From Bacillus sp. AFS037270 (GTDB taxonomy: Bacteria; Bacillota; Bacilli; Bacillales_B; DSM-18226): a stretch of DNA of 53,624 nucleotides. The position numbers and the translations under genes were made by a program. Positions 28,130 through 37,787 of the stretch are shown here, piece by piece. Every line of letters begins with the position of its first letter. Position 1 is the first letter of the stretch. The notes below the pieces were generated by a model. It searched no databases. It saw only the letters and a list, made by a program, of their open reading frames with translations, and was not told where the DNA came from. Location of the stretch: positions 1 through 53,624 of the forward strand of contig NZ_NUNF01000053.1 in the NCBI RefSeq assembly GCF_002585305.1. Reading direction: 5' to 3'.

Positions 28130-29302
28130 TTATGGTATATTACGTAAATTTGGAGCAATTGGAACTTTAATTTCTTTAGTTAGATCAAATGTGCCAAGAT
28201 TTGTTAAAGGAGGATCTTTTATAATAACTTTTTCAATGCCAAACTCTTTTGCTGTTAAGAGTACAGCCTCGAAAGATACTATCGACTGTTGATTATCCTG
28301 TAAACTAGAGCTACCATCGAATGAAAGATACATAATTTTATTAGAAATTGATATAATATTAATTGGAGGTAAAGACAGTAAAGAACTTTTTAACCCCATT
28401 AATTGATCTGTTTTCATTGCTTCAAAAGCAGAGTTTATATCTTGATACGTTTCCATAGATGGTGTTAAGAATGGCAATTTACTGCCCTCAGGGAAATACA
28501 AAAAGTAGGCATGTTTATTCTGAGCAGTAACATCGATTTCTTCCATCCTGCCAAAATTTCCTAACTCTATACCGGGTCGACCATTTGTTGTAAACTTAAT
28601 TTTTTTACTATCACTATTGGTTGATATATCCTTCTGTATTATATTAATAAAATTCGTTTCAGTAGTGGAGCCTAGACCATATTGGTGATTAGGAGGAACA
28701 TCAACTATTACTGTATTTCCATTTTTATCAAGTTTCATCGTAGCATTTAGAGGATAGAAGTCTGATAAACCCCATTCCTCCTCCTGTAAATTTGCCATTA
28801 ACTCCGTATATTTAGTAAGCCATGATTGGCCCCCGCTCTGATTTACAATAATTGAAACAGGTATTAGTATTTGAGCCTGTGCATCTGGAATCCAGTAGGT
28901 TAACACAGTCCCATTACCAACTTCATCTTCATAAATAGCTGTCTTAACGTTTTCTGATTTTAGCAACTCTACCTGTTTAGGAGATTCCGTTTCATTAGAT
29001 GAGGCATTCTCCTTTTTTAAAGCACTACTGTCTTGTTGTGCAGTTGCATTTCCACTGGACGAAGATTTTTCTTCTGCACTTTCATGAGAAAAATTTATCC
29101 CACCCAAAAACTTTGGGACTAGAATAAAGAAAAGAAGCAAGGCTGCTGTTGCAGCAAGACCGGGTAACAGCCATGGTCTAGGCTTTTTTCTTTTAAGAGA
29201 AATATTTTGGTAAATGTCACGAGGATTGCGATGATCATGAATTCTGGGCATTTGCCTTAATAGTTCTTCTAGTTCTCTATCGCTCCACTCTGACTTTTTC
29301 AC
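28130..29302 (-). CDS. rsiX: Anti-sigma-X factor RsiX
   Basis: 390 residues. A cytoplasmic N-terminal segment (about 1-43, MKKSEWSDRELEELLRQMP) should bind sigma-X; one transmembrane segment lies at about 44-64; the large C-terminal part is extracytoplasmic. The start is GTG after AAAGGAGGG, within the end of sigX (26-base overlap), so the two are coupled. It is a little longer than B. subtilis RsiX, mainly in the Ser/Glu-rich linker after the membrane segment. Confidence 0.92.
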   Translation of the reverse strand: MKKSEWSDRELEELLRQMPRIHDHRNPRDIYQNISLKRKKPRPWLLPGLAATAALLLFFILVPKFLGGINFSHESAEEKSSSSGNATAQQDSSALKKENASSNETESPKQVELLKSENVKTAIYEDEVGNGTVLTYWIPDAQAQILIPVSIIVNQSGGQSWLTKYTELMANLQEEEWGLSDFYPLNATMKLDKNGNTVIVDVPPNHQYGLGSTTETNFINIIQKDISTNSDSKKIKFTTNGRPGIELGNFGRMEEIDVTAQNKHAYFLYFPEGSKLPFLTPSMETYQDINSAFEAMKTDQLMGLKSSLLSLPPINIISISNKIMYLSFDGSSSLQDNQQSIVSFEAVLLTAKEFGIEKVIIKDPPLTNLGTFDLTKEIKVPIAPNLRNIP

Positions 29303-29828
29303 TAATTATTCCCTCCTTTTCATAGAACATTTCCATATGCTTCTTTAATACTTTTAAGGAGCGGTGTTGTGTTGTTTTCACTTTACTTTCTGTCCAGCCC
29401 AGAACTTTAGCTGTTTCAGATATGGATAAATCCTGTAAATATCGAAGGATTATGACAGATCTCTGATCTACCGTGCAAAATTCTAGACATCTGTAAATCC
29501 ATTTAATTTCTTCTTTTTGGACAGTAATTTCTTCTGGAATCGGATACTCATCCTTCACCTGATTGGTTGACCAATCAAATTTTTCAAGCAATCGATCCTT
29601 CCAACCCTTTTGTTTACGGAAGTAATCAATCGCAACATTTCGCGCAATAGAAAAGAGCCATGTTTTCTCGCTGCTTTTACCTTCAAACCGATGATATGCC
29701 TTGTATACTCGAATATAAACTTCCTGGACGAGGTCCTCAGCCTGTTCCTTATTTCTAACCATATAGAATAGAAATTGAAACACGTCATGATGATATTTTT
29801 GATAAAGCTCATCGAAAACGGAGTCCAT
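29277..29828 (-). CDS. sigX: ECF sigma factor SigX
   Basis: 183 residues. Region 2 is visible as DVFQFLFYMVRNKEQAEDLVQ and KTWLFSIARNVAIDYFRKQ, and region 4 as SVIILRYLQDLSISETAKVLGWTESKVKTTQHR. In B. subtilis sigma-X controls surface charge genes (dlt, pssA) and resistance to cationic peptides. The ATG follows GGGGAGGGG; a TTG directly before it is an alternative. rsiX follows in operon, and an ECF-type promoter lies upstream. Confidence 0.95.
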   Translation of the reverse strand: MDSVFDELYQKYHHDVFQFLFYMVRNKEQAEDLVQEVYIRVYKAYHRFEGKSSEKTWLFSIARNVAIDYFRKQKGWKDRLLEKFDWSTNQVKDEYPIPEEITVQKEEIKWIYRCLEFCTVDQRSVIILRYLQDLSISETAKVLGWTESKVKTTQHRSLKVLKKHMEMFYEKEGIISEKVRVER

Positions 29829-29855
29829 CAATTCCCCTCCCCGTTCATAATATTA

Positions 29856-29881
29856 GTCGATGTATTTATAAAAAAGTTTCA
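29856..29881 (-). promoter_or_regulatory. Candidate autoregulatory sigma-X promoter
   Basis: TGAAAC (-35) and CGAC (-10) are separated by 16 bases on the minus strand, 27 bases before the sigX start. This matches the ECF pattern TGtAAC/CGaC used by sigma-X and related factors. Confidence 0.6.
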
Positions 29882-29962
29882 CTCCTATAAATATAGACTT
29901 TTTTTAGTCAAAAAGGAAGATATTTGCAGGTAATCACAGATCACTAGACTCATTAATAAACA

Positions 29963-29992
29963 TGAAAAAGCTCATCTTTTAGGGATGAGCAA
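29963..29992 (-). terminator. resE intrinsic terminator
   Basis: GCTCATC and GATGAGC arms, followed by TTTTTCATG on the minus strand, separating resDE from sigX. Confidence 0.8.
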
Positions 29993-30016
29993 GTAGTTAA
30001 ACTTTGATAATTATTT

Positions 30017-30130
30017 AGCTACAGCGCTAGGGGCTCGGTGGTCTACAGCCAATCCGTCGAAAAGTCAAAGAACAACCTTCACGGGCTTGCCTTATGCTTG
30101 TTGCCCCTGGTCAAGGCGCTTCCGCTTTTA
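30017..30130. repeat. Dispersed intergenic repeat, copy B (full-length)
   Basis: About 114 bases between resE and its terminator. It begins AGCTACAGCGCTAGGGGC and ends with GCCCCTGGTCAAGGCGCTTC. The two ends are complementary (AGCGC with GCGCT and AGGGGC with GCCCCT), so the element can fold on itself. Its first 39 bases match copy A at the left window edge, in opposite orientation. It has no coding potential I trust, and GC content is above its surroundings. The resE transcript reads through it before terminating. Confidence 0.65.
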
Positions 30131-30176
30131 AATGTTCCTTGTGAATCAAGAACAATCGGCAAAATTTTTGTTAATA

Positions 30177-31955
30177 TTACTTTTTTCGTGGCAGAAAGAA
30201 GGAAAAAGTCGTTCCCATTCCAATTTTACTCCGAACAGAAATCGTACCATGATGGGCATCAATGATATTTTTTGCAATGGCAAGTCCTAAACCGGTACCA
30301 GCCCTGCCCCTCGTTCGGGCTTTATCTGCTTTATAGAAACGTTCAAAAACAAATGGAAGATCTTCTTCTGGTATACCAGAACCGGAGTCTTTTACTTCTA
30401 TTCTAACCCCTCTGTCCTCCGAAACAACGGATACTTTTACTTTTCCACCTTTTGGTGTATGTCTCATTGCATTATCAATTAAATTCGTCAGTACCTGCTC
30501 GATTCGGTCAGGATCAAAAAGGCCTGGTGAACTATCATTTTCCGCTTCCGAATACAAAAGGATATCATTATCTTTGGCTAAACCTTGAAACTTATAAATA
30601 ATCCGATTGATAAAAGCGGAAAGATTAACCTCTTCTATGGATAGATGGATATGTCCAGCCTCCATACGAGCTAAATCCAATAGTTCATTAACAAGTCTCC
30701 CCATACGCAAGGATTCATCGTAAATGACTCTTGCCATCTCTTTTTTCTCTTCCTGCGTTTCGGCAATATCATCAACGATTGCTTCACTGTACCCCTGTAA
30801 CATAGAAATTGGGGTTCTCAACTCATGTGATACATTGGCGATAAAATCTTTCCTCATTTTTTCCAACTGTCGTTCCTCGGTCATATCCCTTAGGACAGCT
30901 ACTGCTCCTCGAATAAAGCGATTGCTATACAGCGGACTGACTAAGATCACCCAATGACGACCTTGAAGTGATATCTCACCAATTTGCTCTTTTTCTGTTT
31001 CCAAGGATTTTTGAAAAAGTTCCATCACTTGAGATGGGATAGCTTCAGCATCAGTGAATCCATCTTTTTCGTAATACCAATATTGCAGAAATCGGTCTGC
31101 AGGAGGATTCGTAATCAAAATGGTGCCATCGCGGTTAAAGGTAATGACCCCATCAGCCATACTGCTTAAAATACTAGAAAGCTGTTCTTTTTCTTGGCTC
31201 AACGCATTCATGTTAAATTTTAATTGTCTGCCCATTTGGTTAAATGCTGTCGCCAGTTCTCCGATTTCATCATGTGTTAAAATAGGGACTTTTGTATCAA
31301 ATTTCCCTCTTGCTACTTCAAAAGCAGCTTCTCGCATTTTTCTGAGCGGAGCTGTTATTCTCGTTGACAAGAAGAAGGCAAAGATTGTGGTTAAAATAAT
31401 CGCGACACCCGCAACGAGCAAGATGTATTTTGTTGTTTCATCAGATGTTTCCTTAATCACTTCCAGTGATTGATAGATAAAGACAGCTCCATTTTTTTCA
31501 CCTGGGAGATGCAAAGGAACACCTATGATGGAATAGCTCGGATCCTGATTGTTATTTTTTGATGATAGATTAGATACTTTTTCAACAGATTTTTTGTGAT
31601 GAAACACAGCTAAAAAGTCCGGATCATTTTTGATTTCATCTACGGATAACTTTTTATCCTTTTCAGCATTTGGAGAATAATAGACTTCATTTTCATTTTT
31701 AACAATTACTACTTTGGTCACATCATCTATAATCTCCCAAGAAATTTCTAGCCCTAGTGGGAATTTATCATTTGGATGTGCTTCCAAAACATTGGCAATC
31801 TTTTCAGCAGTATTGGTTAAATTATTCTTTGTTTCAAGAATGTTGTGGTTTTGGAAAAGCTCGAGGAGCATCACTGTTAGGATGAACAGTACAAATGAAA
31901 CTAAAAAAATAATGGTAAACCAGAGTTTACCTACGACACTTCGTAAAAAGGTCAT
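30177..31955 (-). CDS. resE: Sensor histidine kinase ResE
   Basis: 592 residues. Two transmembrane segments (about 9-29 and 178-200) flank an extracellular sensor region; then HAMP ([20 protein letters not shown]), a PAS domain (about 255-360), HisKA with phospho-acceptor His in [13 protein letters not shown], and HATPase boxes ([33 protein letters not shown]). It controls ResD in response to oxygen limitation and redox state. It overlaps resD by 4 bases. Confidence 0.96.
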   Translation of the reverse strand: MTFLRSVVGKLWFTIIFLVSFVLFILTVMLLELFQNHNILETKNNLTNTAEKIANVLEAHPNDKFPLGLEISWEIIDDVTKVVIVKNENEVYYSPNAEKDKKLSVDEIKNDPDFLAVFHHKKSVEKVSNLSSKNNNQDPSYSIIGVPLHLPGEKNGAVFIYQSLEVIKETSDETTKYILLVAGVAIILTTIFAFFLSTRITAPLRKMREAAFEVARGKFDTKVPILTHDEIGELATAFNQMGRQLKFNMNALSQEKEQLSSILSSMADGVITFNRDGTILITNPPADRFLQYWYYEKDGFTDAEAIPSQVMELFQKSLETEKEQIGEISLQGRHWVILVSPLYSNRFIRGAVAVLRDMTEERQLEKMRKDFIANVSHELRTPISMLQGYSEAIVDDIAETQEEKKEMARVIYDESLRMGRLVNELLDLARMEAGHIHLSIEEVNLSAFINRIIYKFQGLAKDNDILLYSEAENDSSPGLFDPDRIEQVLTNLIDNAMRHTPKGGKVKVSVVSEDRGVRIEVKDSGSGIPEEDLPFVFERFYKADKARTRGRAGTGLGLAIAKNIIDAHHGTISVRSKIGMGTTFSFFLPRKK

Positions 31956-32668
31956 TCATTAGTTACCTCAAATTTATATCCCACTCCCCAAACGGTAACA
32001 ATCATTCTTGCTGCTTGCTCTGATACCTTATTTAACTTTTCACGGAGACGTTTTACATGGGTATCTACTGTTCGTAAATCCCCAAAAAACTCATAATGCC
32101 ATACTTCTTTTAATAATTGCTCGCGATCAAACACTTTGTCTGGTGCTTTGGCTAAGAAATATAACAATTCGTATTCTTTTGGTGTTAAGCTAACTTCTTT
32201 CCCATCGGCGGTTACCCGGTGTGCATCATTATCAATAGTTAAGTGTGGAAAAACAATTACATCTTTTGTCGTTGTTTCTGTTTGCAAATAACTTGTTTGA
32301 GATGAGCGTCTTAACAATGCTTTCACACGTAATACTACTTCTCTTGGGCTGAATGGCTTCACAATATAATCATCGGTACCAACTTCAAAGCCCTGTACAC
32401 GGTTGATTTCCTCTCCCTTAGCAGTCAACATAATAACAGGAGTGGCCTTTTTTTCTCTTAACTCACGGCAGACTTCAATTCCATCCTTACCAGGCATCAT
32501 TAAATCAAGCAAAATTACATCGTAATCATTAGCAAATGCCTTAGATAAGGCTTCATTTCCATCTTCTGCTTCATCGATTATATATTCTTCACGCTCTAAA
32601 TACATTTTTAATAAACGGCGAATTCTTTCCTCATCATCTACGACCAAAATTTTTACGTCTTTTTCCAT
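31952..32668 (-). CDS. resD: Response regulator ResD
   Basis: 238 residues from [17 protein letters not shown] receiver domain (DD, DLMMPG with phospho-acceptor Asp, TAKG, KPFSPRE) is followed by an OmpR-type winged helix ([21 protein letters not shown]). It activates respiration, cytochrome and nitrate-respiration genes. The start follows GGGGGG; five upstream codons were rejected. Confidence 0.96.
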   Translation of the reverse strand: MEKDVKILVVDDEERIRRLLKMYLEREEYIIDEAEDGNEALSKAFANDYDVILLDLMMPGKDGIEVCRELREKKATPVIMLTAKGEEINRVQGFEVGTDDYIVKPFSPREVVLRVKALLRRSSQTSYLQTETTTKDVIVFPHLTIDNDAHRVTADGKEVSLTPKEYELLYFLAKAPDKVFDREQLLKEVWHYEFFGDLRTVDTHVKRLREKLNKVSEQAARMIVTVWGVGYKFEVTNE

Positions 32669-32726
32669 TATTAATCCCCCCATGGAGTTTATTTTACAAA
32701 ATGGAACAGCATTTTGCTACATTTTC

Positions 32727-32755
32727 AAGGTAATTACTCCCGTAAAGTGTGTCAA
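32727..32755 (-). promoter_or_regulatory. Possible sigma-A promoter of resDE
   Basis: TTGACA and TACCTT are separated by 17 bases on the minus strand, about 60 bases before resD. The -35 is consensus but the -10 is poor. Because the resABC terminator lies upstream, resDE needs its own promoter. Confidence 0.35.
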
Positions 32756-32798
32756 TAATTTGACAATATAATTTTTCAATAAAAAGTTCTTGATTTTA

Positions 32799-32831
32799 TA
32801 AAAGCCTCCACTTATATAAGTGAAGGCTTTA
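32799..32831 (-). terminator. resC intrinsic terminator
   Basis: AAAGCCTTCACTT pairs with AAGTGGAGGCTTT (wobble at one place) around an ATAT loop, then TTTTATAAAATC on the minus strand. Confidence 0.85.
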
Positions 32832-32850
32832 TGGCTATGTTTCACTTGGC

Positions 32851-34035
32851 TTATCCGGCGTAGGAATGAAGTCCAGCGATAACAAGATTTACAGCAACCA
32901 AATTAAACATAATAATGACAAAACCGATTACGGCTAACCAAGCAGATTTTTCACCATGCCAGCCTTTGGATAAGCGAAGATGTAAAAACGCTGCATAAAA
33001 AAGCCAAGTGATTAATGCCCATACTTCTTTTGGATCCCAGCCCCAAAATCTTGACCAGGCCATTTGTGCCCATATCATTGCAAAAATAAGTGCACCCAAA
33101 GTAAATACAGGAAAACCAATTAATACGGATCGGTAACTAATTTCATCAACGAAATCCAGCTTAATATTTTTCACAAGGGGTTTAAGGGCAGCCGCAATCC
33201 GTTTTCTTAACACAGAGCGAATCAATCCGTATAAGATTAGACCCCCAATTAAAGACCATATTACCGTATTTGATTTTTTTGCATTAATGAAAGCGGGCAT
33301 TTCGACTAATGGTTTAAAACCATTCTTTGTTAATAATTCTCCATCATGAGGACCTGTAATGGCGGGCATTGTATACTCTACAGACACCTGATTATCATGT
33401 TTGTCAATCCAATTAAATTTTTCATGGTAGTCCATAGCTGAAAAGATAGATGAAACTGCCACAAAACCTAAAACTGTGACAAGGGCAAACATTACAATCT
33501 CGAGCCAAAAGGTTTGTTTATTTGGTTTTGTTTGATCAATTGCCTTTACAAGATAGATTAGTCCTGCAGCAAAACTAATCGCAAGGATGGCTTCTCCCAT
33601 GGCCGCAGTGGTTACATGGATATGGAGCCAATAACTTTGCAGGGCTGGTATCAATGGTGTAATCTCTCTTGGAAACATACTTGCATAAGCAATGACCAAT
33701 ATGGCAACAGGCATTGTAAATAGTCCAAGTAAGGTTGTTCTGTATATAAAATAAATAACGATAAAAGCACCAACAAGAGCCATTCCAAAAAAGGTGGTAA
33801 ACTCAAACATATTACTTACTGGAGCGTGACCTGCTGCAATCCATCTAGTAATAAAATAACCGAGCTGAGAAATAAAACCTATAATAGTCAGGAGAACAGC
33901 AATTTTCCCCCATGTGTTTGTTTCTGCCTTTTCATTCTTTTCATTCTTCGATTTAATCGATCCACCATAAAATAATGTCGCAATTAAATAAAGAATAAAA
34001 GCAATAAATAATAAATTACTACTTATTGTGGCCAA
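32851..34035 (-). CDS. resC: Cytochrome c maturation protein ResC (CcsA/CcsB family)
   Basis: 394 residues, about eight membrane segments. It carries the tryptophan-rich heme-handling signature [19 protein letters not shown] and flanking histidines ([28 protein letters not shown]). With ResB it delivers heme to apocytochrome c outside the membrane. The start is TTG directly after the resB stop, with AAGGAGGGAG upstream. Confidence 0.95.
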   Translation of the reverse strand: MATISSNLLFIAFILYLIATLFYGGSIKSKNEKNEKAETNTWGKIAVLLTIIGFISQLGYFITRWIAAGHAPVSNMFEFTTFFGMALVGAFIVIYFIYRTTLLGLFTMPVAILVIAYASMFPREITPLIPALQSYWLHIHVTTAAMGEAILAISFAAGLIYLVKAIDQTKPNKQTFWLEIVMFALVTVLGFVAVSSIFSAMDYHEKFNWIDKHDNQVSVEYTMPAITGPHDGELLTKNGFKPLVEMPAFINAKKSNTVIWSLIGGLILYGLIRSVLRKRIAAALKPLVKNIKLDFVDEISYRSVLIGFPVFTLGALIFAMIWAQMAWSRFWGWDPKEVWALITWLFYAAFLHLRLSKGWHGEKSAWLAVIGFVIIMFNLVAVNLVIAGLHSYAG

Positions 34036-35661
34036 CTAGACTCCCTCCTTATCCATACTTTCCTTTTGTTGTTGATCTTCTGGGATGTCAAGCTTGGTAT
34101 CTTTTAAAACCGTCTCAATTTCCCTCTTTATTCCATACCAATTTTTATTCGTATGGGCCGCTATCCAAATTTGTCCATTTTTATTTTGAACCCAAATCCG
34201 CCGATGGTTCCAATAAGCCCCTTGAATTACTCCAATCATAAAGACAATACCGCCTAAAATAATCACCCATAAGGATGAATCCTTCCGAACCGTGAATCCA
34301 GAGACATTTTTGGTTTCAATCCCTTGAAAAGCCATTTTATATGTATTTTCTCCAAATGGCTCGATTGTCTGCTTAATTGCCACAAAACTTGTTTCCGGTT
34401 TAGATTTATCCGGTGTAGTCATTTGGAACACGAAGGCAGGATTATTAGGTAACCGTGATTTCGTAGAAGGCTCACCATTTTTATCAAATTCGAAGTCTGG
34501 AAAATAATTAATGATATTTACGGAATAACCATTACCTAGATCATACTTAGCTTTTGGGTCTTCTAGGTCGACTTTAACCATTCCAAAGGACTGGCCAGTC
34601 TTTTTATTTGCCAACACAAACGTCATCGCTTTTAACTCACTGCGATATGATGACTGAAAAACAGAATAGCCATTAAAATCTAATGGATGATTGACCCTAA
34701 CTTTATATTCCTTAAGCCTTTTAAGTTCAGGTTTTTCACCCGGGAGATTTTTGCTAACCCGTTCATATAAGACAACATTAGATTGATAATTCTTAACAAC
34801 TTGACCAGCTTGCTCTATCGCCTTTTCAAACGTTTTATCTTTGTTTTTATCATAATGTTGCAAGATAAATTGATTGTTTTTTAGATAGTACTTTTCACCA
34901 GTCTCAGGTACAACAGCAGTTTCTCCTTCCTTAACCCAAAGATCTTCGTTTACGTAAAATCCTGGGATAAAGCGCAGCATTGCACCTAATAAGAAGATGA
35001 TCAAACCAACGTGGTTTACATACGGCCCCCAGCGAGAGAACCTCCCTTTCTCTGCTAACAAGTCCCCATTTTCTTCGCGAACCTGATATCGTCTTTCTTT
35101 TAAATGATTCTTGATGACAGCTAAATCCTTTTCTTCTGGATGCTCAGTCACACCAAAAATCCGCTGACGTCTTAAAAAACCTTCATGCCTTGTAACCCTT
35201 TGTGCTTTTAAGGCTTTATAAAGCGGTACTACTCTGTCGAGACTGCAAATAACTAAAGAAATACCAATCATAGCGATTAACAATAAATACCACCATGAAC
35301 CATACAAATCATGCAACCCTAACTGGTAATACAGCTTACCGAACCAGCCATACTCCTGCTCATAATACACTTCAGGAGGTAAATTGATATACATCTTTTG
35401 CGGAAGGATGGTTCCAAGGGTAGATGCAACCAGTGTGATCACAATCAGCCAAATCCCCACCTTGACTGATGAGAAAAAGTTCCAAATTTTATCAATAATA
35501 GTCTTATTGTATGTTTGTGAACGGCGTGCACTTCCCTCATATCGCATGTCAAGAAGTTCTTTATTATTTTTCTCTTGCTCATCCAGCACTTTTCCACAGG
35601 CTTCACAAAGCACGGTTCCATGCGGATTCACATGACCGCATTCACATTTAACATCGTTCAT
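34036..35661 (-). CDS. resB: Cytochrome c biogenesis protein ResB
   Basis: 541 residues. Three to four transmembrane segments (about 66-86, 121-142, 217-237 and 461-481) surround a large extracytoplasmic domain, as in the Ccs1/ResB family. The N-terminus holds two paired cysteine knuckles (KCECG and CEACGK, residues 4-20), a probable zinc ribbon in the cytoplasm. Partner of ResC in system II cytochrome c assembly. It lies 22 bases after resA and abuts resC. Confidence 0.95.
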   Translation of the reverse strand: MNDVKCECGHVNPHGTVLCEACGKVLDEQEKNNKELLDMRYEGSARRSQTYNKTIIDKIWNFFSSVKVGIWLIVITLVASTLGTILPQKMYINLPPEVYYEQEYGWFGKLYYQLGLHDLYGSWWYLLLIAMIGISLVICSLDRVVPLYKALKAQRVTRHEGFLRRQRIFGVTEHPEEKDLAVIKNHLKERRYQVREENGDLLAEKGRFSRWGPYVNHVGLIIFLLGAMLRFIPGFYVNEDLWVKEGETAVVPETGEKYYLKNNQFILQHYDKNKDKTFEKAIEQAGQVVKNYQSNVVLYERVSKNLPGEKPELKRLKEYKVRVNHPLDFNGYSVFQSSYRSELKAMTFVLANKKTGQSFGMVKVDLEDPKAKYDLGNGYSVNIINYFPDFEFDKNGEPSTKSRLPNNPAFVFQMTTPDKSKPETSFVAIKQTIEPFGENTYKMAFQGIETKNVSGFTVRKDSSLWVIILGGIVFMIGVIQGAYWNHRRIWVQNKNGQIWIAAHTNKNWYGIKREIETVLKDTKLDIPEDQQQKESMDKEGV

Positions 35662-35683
35662 TGTAAAAACTCCCTCAGGTCCC

Positions 35684-36208
35684 TTAAGGTTTTATTTGCT
35701 CCATAAATTCCTTTACCTTATTTTCAGTTAATTCTCCAGTATAATATTTGACTACCTTTCCGTTCTTGTCCACTAGGAATGTTGCCGGTAAGAGGTCCAC
35801 TCCGTATACATTCATAACTTCCTTTTCAGTATCAATCATTATTGGAAAATCTAGCCCAAGGCGTTCAGCAAATTGATTTACAGCAAGTTCAGGTTCCTGA
35901 ATATCCACCGTCAAAACTTGAACACCTTTGTCCTTATATTGCAGGTACTGATTATTGATATACGGCATTTCTTTCTTACATGGAGGGCACCACGTTCCCC
36001 AAAAGTTTAAAAATACCCCTTGCCCACGGTATTCTGAAAGACGATGTTTATTCCCCTGCATATCAACTAACGCAAAATCTGGAGCTGTGTCCCCAACCGC
36101 GACTTTTTGTTTATTATCTTTTGTAAGATTAGCATAAAGTGAATAGGCAACGGCAACACCTAATACAACTAAAATAAGCGTTCTAATGACTAATCGCTGT
36201 TTTTTCAT
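35684..36208 (-). CDS. resA: Thiol-disulfide oxidoreductase ResA
   Basis: 174 residues. An N-terminal anchor (about 8-27) is followed by an extracytoplasmic thioredoxin fold with active site WCPPCKK (Cys74, Cys77). It reduces the CXXCH cysteines of apocytochrome c before heme attachment. First gene of resABC, about 100 bases downstream of rluB. Confidence 0.96.
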   Translation of the reverse strand: MKKQRLVIRTLILVVLGVAVAYSLYANLTKDNKQKVAVGDTAPDFALVDMQGNKHRLSEYRGQGVFLNFWGTWCPPCKKEMPYINNQYLQYKDKGVQVLTVDIQEPELAVNQFAERLGLDFPIMIDTEKEVMNVYGVDLLPATFLVDKNGKVVKYYTGELTENKVKEFMEQIKP

Positions 36209-36306
36209 AGATTCCCCTCCCGTACACCACTCGACACATTCGTCTAAAATTATAGCATTTTACAACAAAACCATAGTGTTAACACCATAAAACAAATGTG
36301 ACAATT

Positions 36307-37044
36307 TTATGAATGTTTCTTTGATTGATCCATCGCAAGCGCCCGCAGCTGCTTTACCTCATGTGGTGTTAATTCCCTTGCTTCTCCTGCTTTTAAGCCG
36401 GTCAATGTCAAAAATCCATAACGTTCACGTTTTAATTTCAAGACCTCATTGCCAATAGCCTCAAACATTCTTCTGACTTGACGATTTCGGCCTTCATGAA
36501 TCGCAATCTCCACTATCGCTGTCTGCTTCTTCTTATCGGCAGAAAGTAGCTTCACTTTAGCAGGTGCTGTTTTACCATCCTCAAGCCGGATTCCTTTTTC
36601 TAATTTCCTTAAACTTTCCCTTAAAGGAATTCCTTTCGTTTTGGCCACATAAACCTTGTCAATTTCATTCTTAGGGTGCATAAGCAAATTGGCAAATTCT
36701 CCGTCATTGGTTAAAATCAATAATCCTGAAGTATCATAATCAAGCCGGCCGACAGGAAAAATTCTTTCTTTATAATGAGAAAAATAATCTGTAACTACCT
36801 TTCTTCCTTTGTCATCGCTTACACTCGAAATTACGCCTCTTGGCTTATACAGTAGAAAATAAACAGGCTCTTCCTTCTCAATCTGTATTTCATTAACCTC
36901 AACTCTATCGGAAGGGGATACCTTCAAGCCTAATTCTGTTACCACTTTGCCATTGACTTTTACTTTGCCTTCTTTAATGAGTTCCTCGGACTTTCTTCTA
37001 GAGGCAATTCCTGCTCGAGCGATAACCTTTTGCAATCTTTCCAT
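36307..37044 (-). CDS. rluB: 23S rRNA pseudouridine synthase RluB
   Basis: 245 residues. An S4 RNA-binding domain (RLQKVIARAGIASRRKSEELI) precedes the RsuA/RluB catalytic domain with VGRLDYDTSGLLILTNDGE, where the Asp is catalytic, and HEGRNRQVRRMFE. It modifies 23S rRNA. Two adjacent ATG codons follow GAGGTG; I chose the second. It sits between the spmAB terminator and resA, as in B. subtilis. Confidence 0.94.
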   Translation of the reverse strand: MERLQKVIARAGIASRRKSEELIKEGKVKVNGKVVTELGLKVSPSDRVEVNEIQIEKEEPVYFLLYKPRGVISSVSDDKGRKVVTDYFSHYKERIFPVGRLDYDTSGLLILTNDGEFANLLMHPKNEIDKVYVAKTKGIPLRESLRKLEKGIRLEDGKTAPAKVKLLSADKKKQTAIVEIAIHEGRNRQVRRMFEAIGNEVLKLKRERYGFLTLTGLKAGEARELTPHEVKQLRALAMDQSKKHS

Positions 37045-37197
37045 CATTTCACCTCAAATATTCTATTAGTTGCTAATCGTTGTTAGTAGTAAAGAGATTT
37101 ATTCCTTTTGATATACGAAAAAAAATCACTATTCTATCCTAATGAATTATGACACAATTTCTCCACTTTTCAAAGTAACGGGTATTAAATACTAGAA

Positions 37198-37231
37198 ATA
37201 AAAAAAAGCATGTTCCAAACTGGAACATACC
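37198..37231 (-). terminator. spmB intrinsic terminator
   Basis: Arms GCATGTTCCA and TGGAACATAC with a 3-base loop, then eight T residues on the minus strand. Confidence 0.9.
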
Positions 37232-37243
37232 ATAATCTAAAAA

Positions 37244-37780
37244 TTAAGTTGTACCAAATATTAGGCCGACGACTAAAATAGAAACAATGATCCCGACAAC
37301 GTCTGCAAGAAGGCCCACCTTTAAGGCATCTCCCATTTTCTTAATGCCCACTGCACCAAAGTAAACGGTTAAAACATAAAAGGTTGTATCGGTACTCCCT
37401 TGAAGGACAGATGCAAGGCGTCCAATAAAGGAATCTGGACCATAAACAGCAATTAAATCGCTTGTCATCCCTAGTGCTGCCGTGCCTGAAATTGGTCTGA
37501 TAATAAGCAATGGCACAATTTCAGCAGGAACCCCCATTGACTTCATTAATGGTCTTAGCCAATTCATTAAAGCGTCTAATGCACCTGATGCACGGAAAAT
37601 AGATATAGCTACAAGCATACCCACCAAGAAGGGAATAATTGATACCGCAATCTTAATTCCTTCTTTCCCCCCCTCAACAAAGCTCTCATAGGTTGGTACT
37701 CGCTTGTACGTTCCATATAGTAAAATAATCCCTATCAGTAAAGGAATAAAAGTTAGCGAAATAGTTGATATGAACCCCAT
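37244..37780 (-). CDS. spmB: Spore maturation protein SpmB
   Basis: 178 residues from MGFISTISLTFIP. A nucleoside-recognition (Gate) domain membrane protein with about four to five membrane segments. With SpmA and DacB it is needed for full spore core dehydration. The chosen ATG lies 7 bases after the spmA stop and fits the family N-terminus; 16 upstream in-frame codons overlap spmA. Confidence 0.94.
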   Translation of the reverse strand: MGFISTISLTFIPLLIGIILLYGTYKRVPTYESFVEGGKEGIKIAVSIIPFLVGMLVAISIFRASGALDALMNWLRPLMKSMGVPAEIVPLLIIRPISGTAALGMTSDLIAVYGPDSFIGRLASVLQGSTDTTFYVLTVYFGAVGIKKMGDALKVGLLADVVGIIVSILVVGLIFGTT

Positions 37781-37787
37781 AACTTCA

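Noticed and set aside
30038..30265. 75-codon frame over the dispersed repeat
   Set aside because: Covers the structured repeat and the end of resE in antisense; no start signal.
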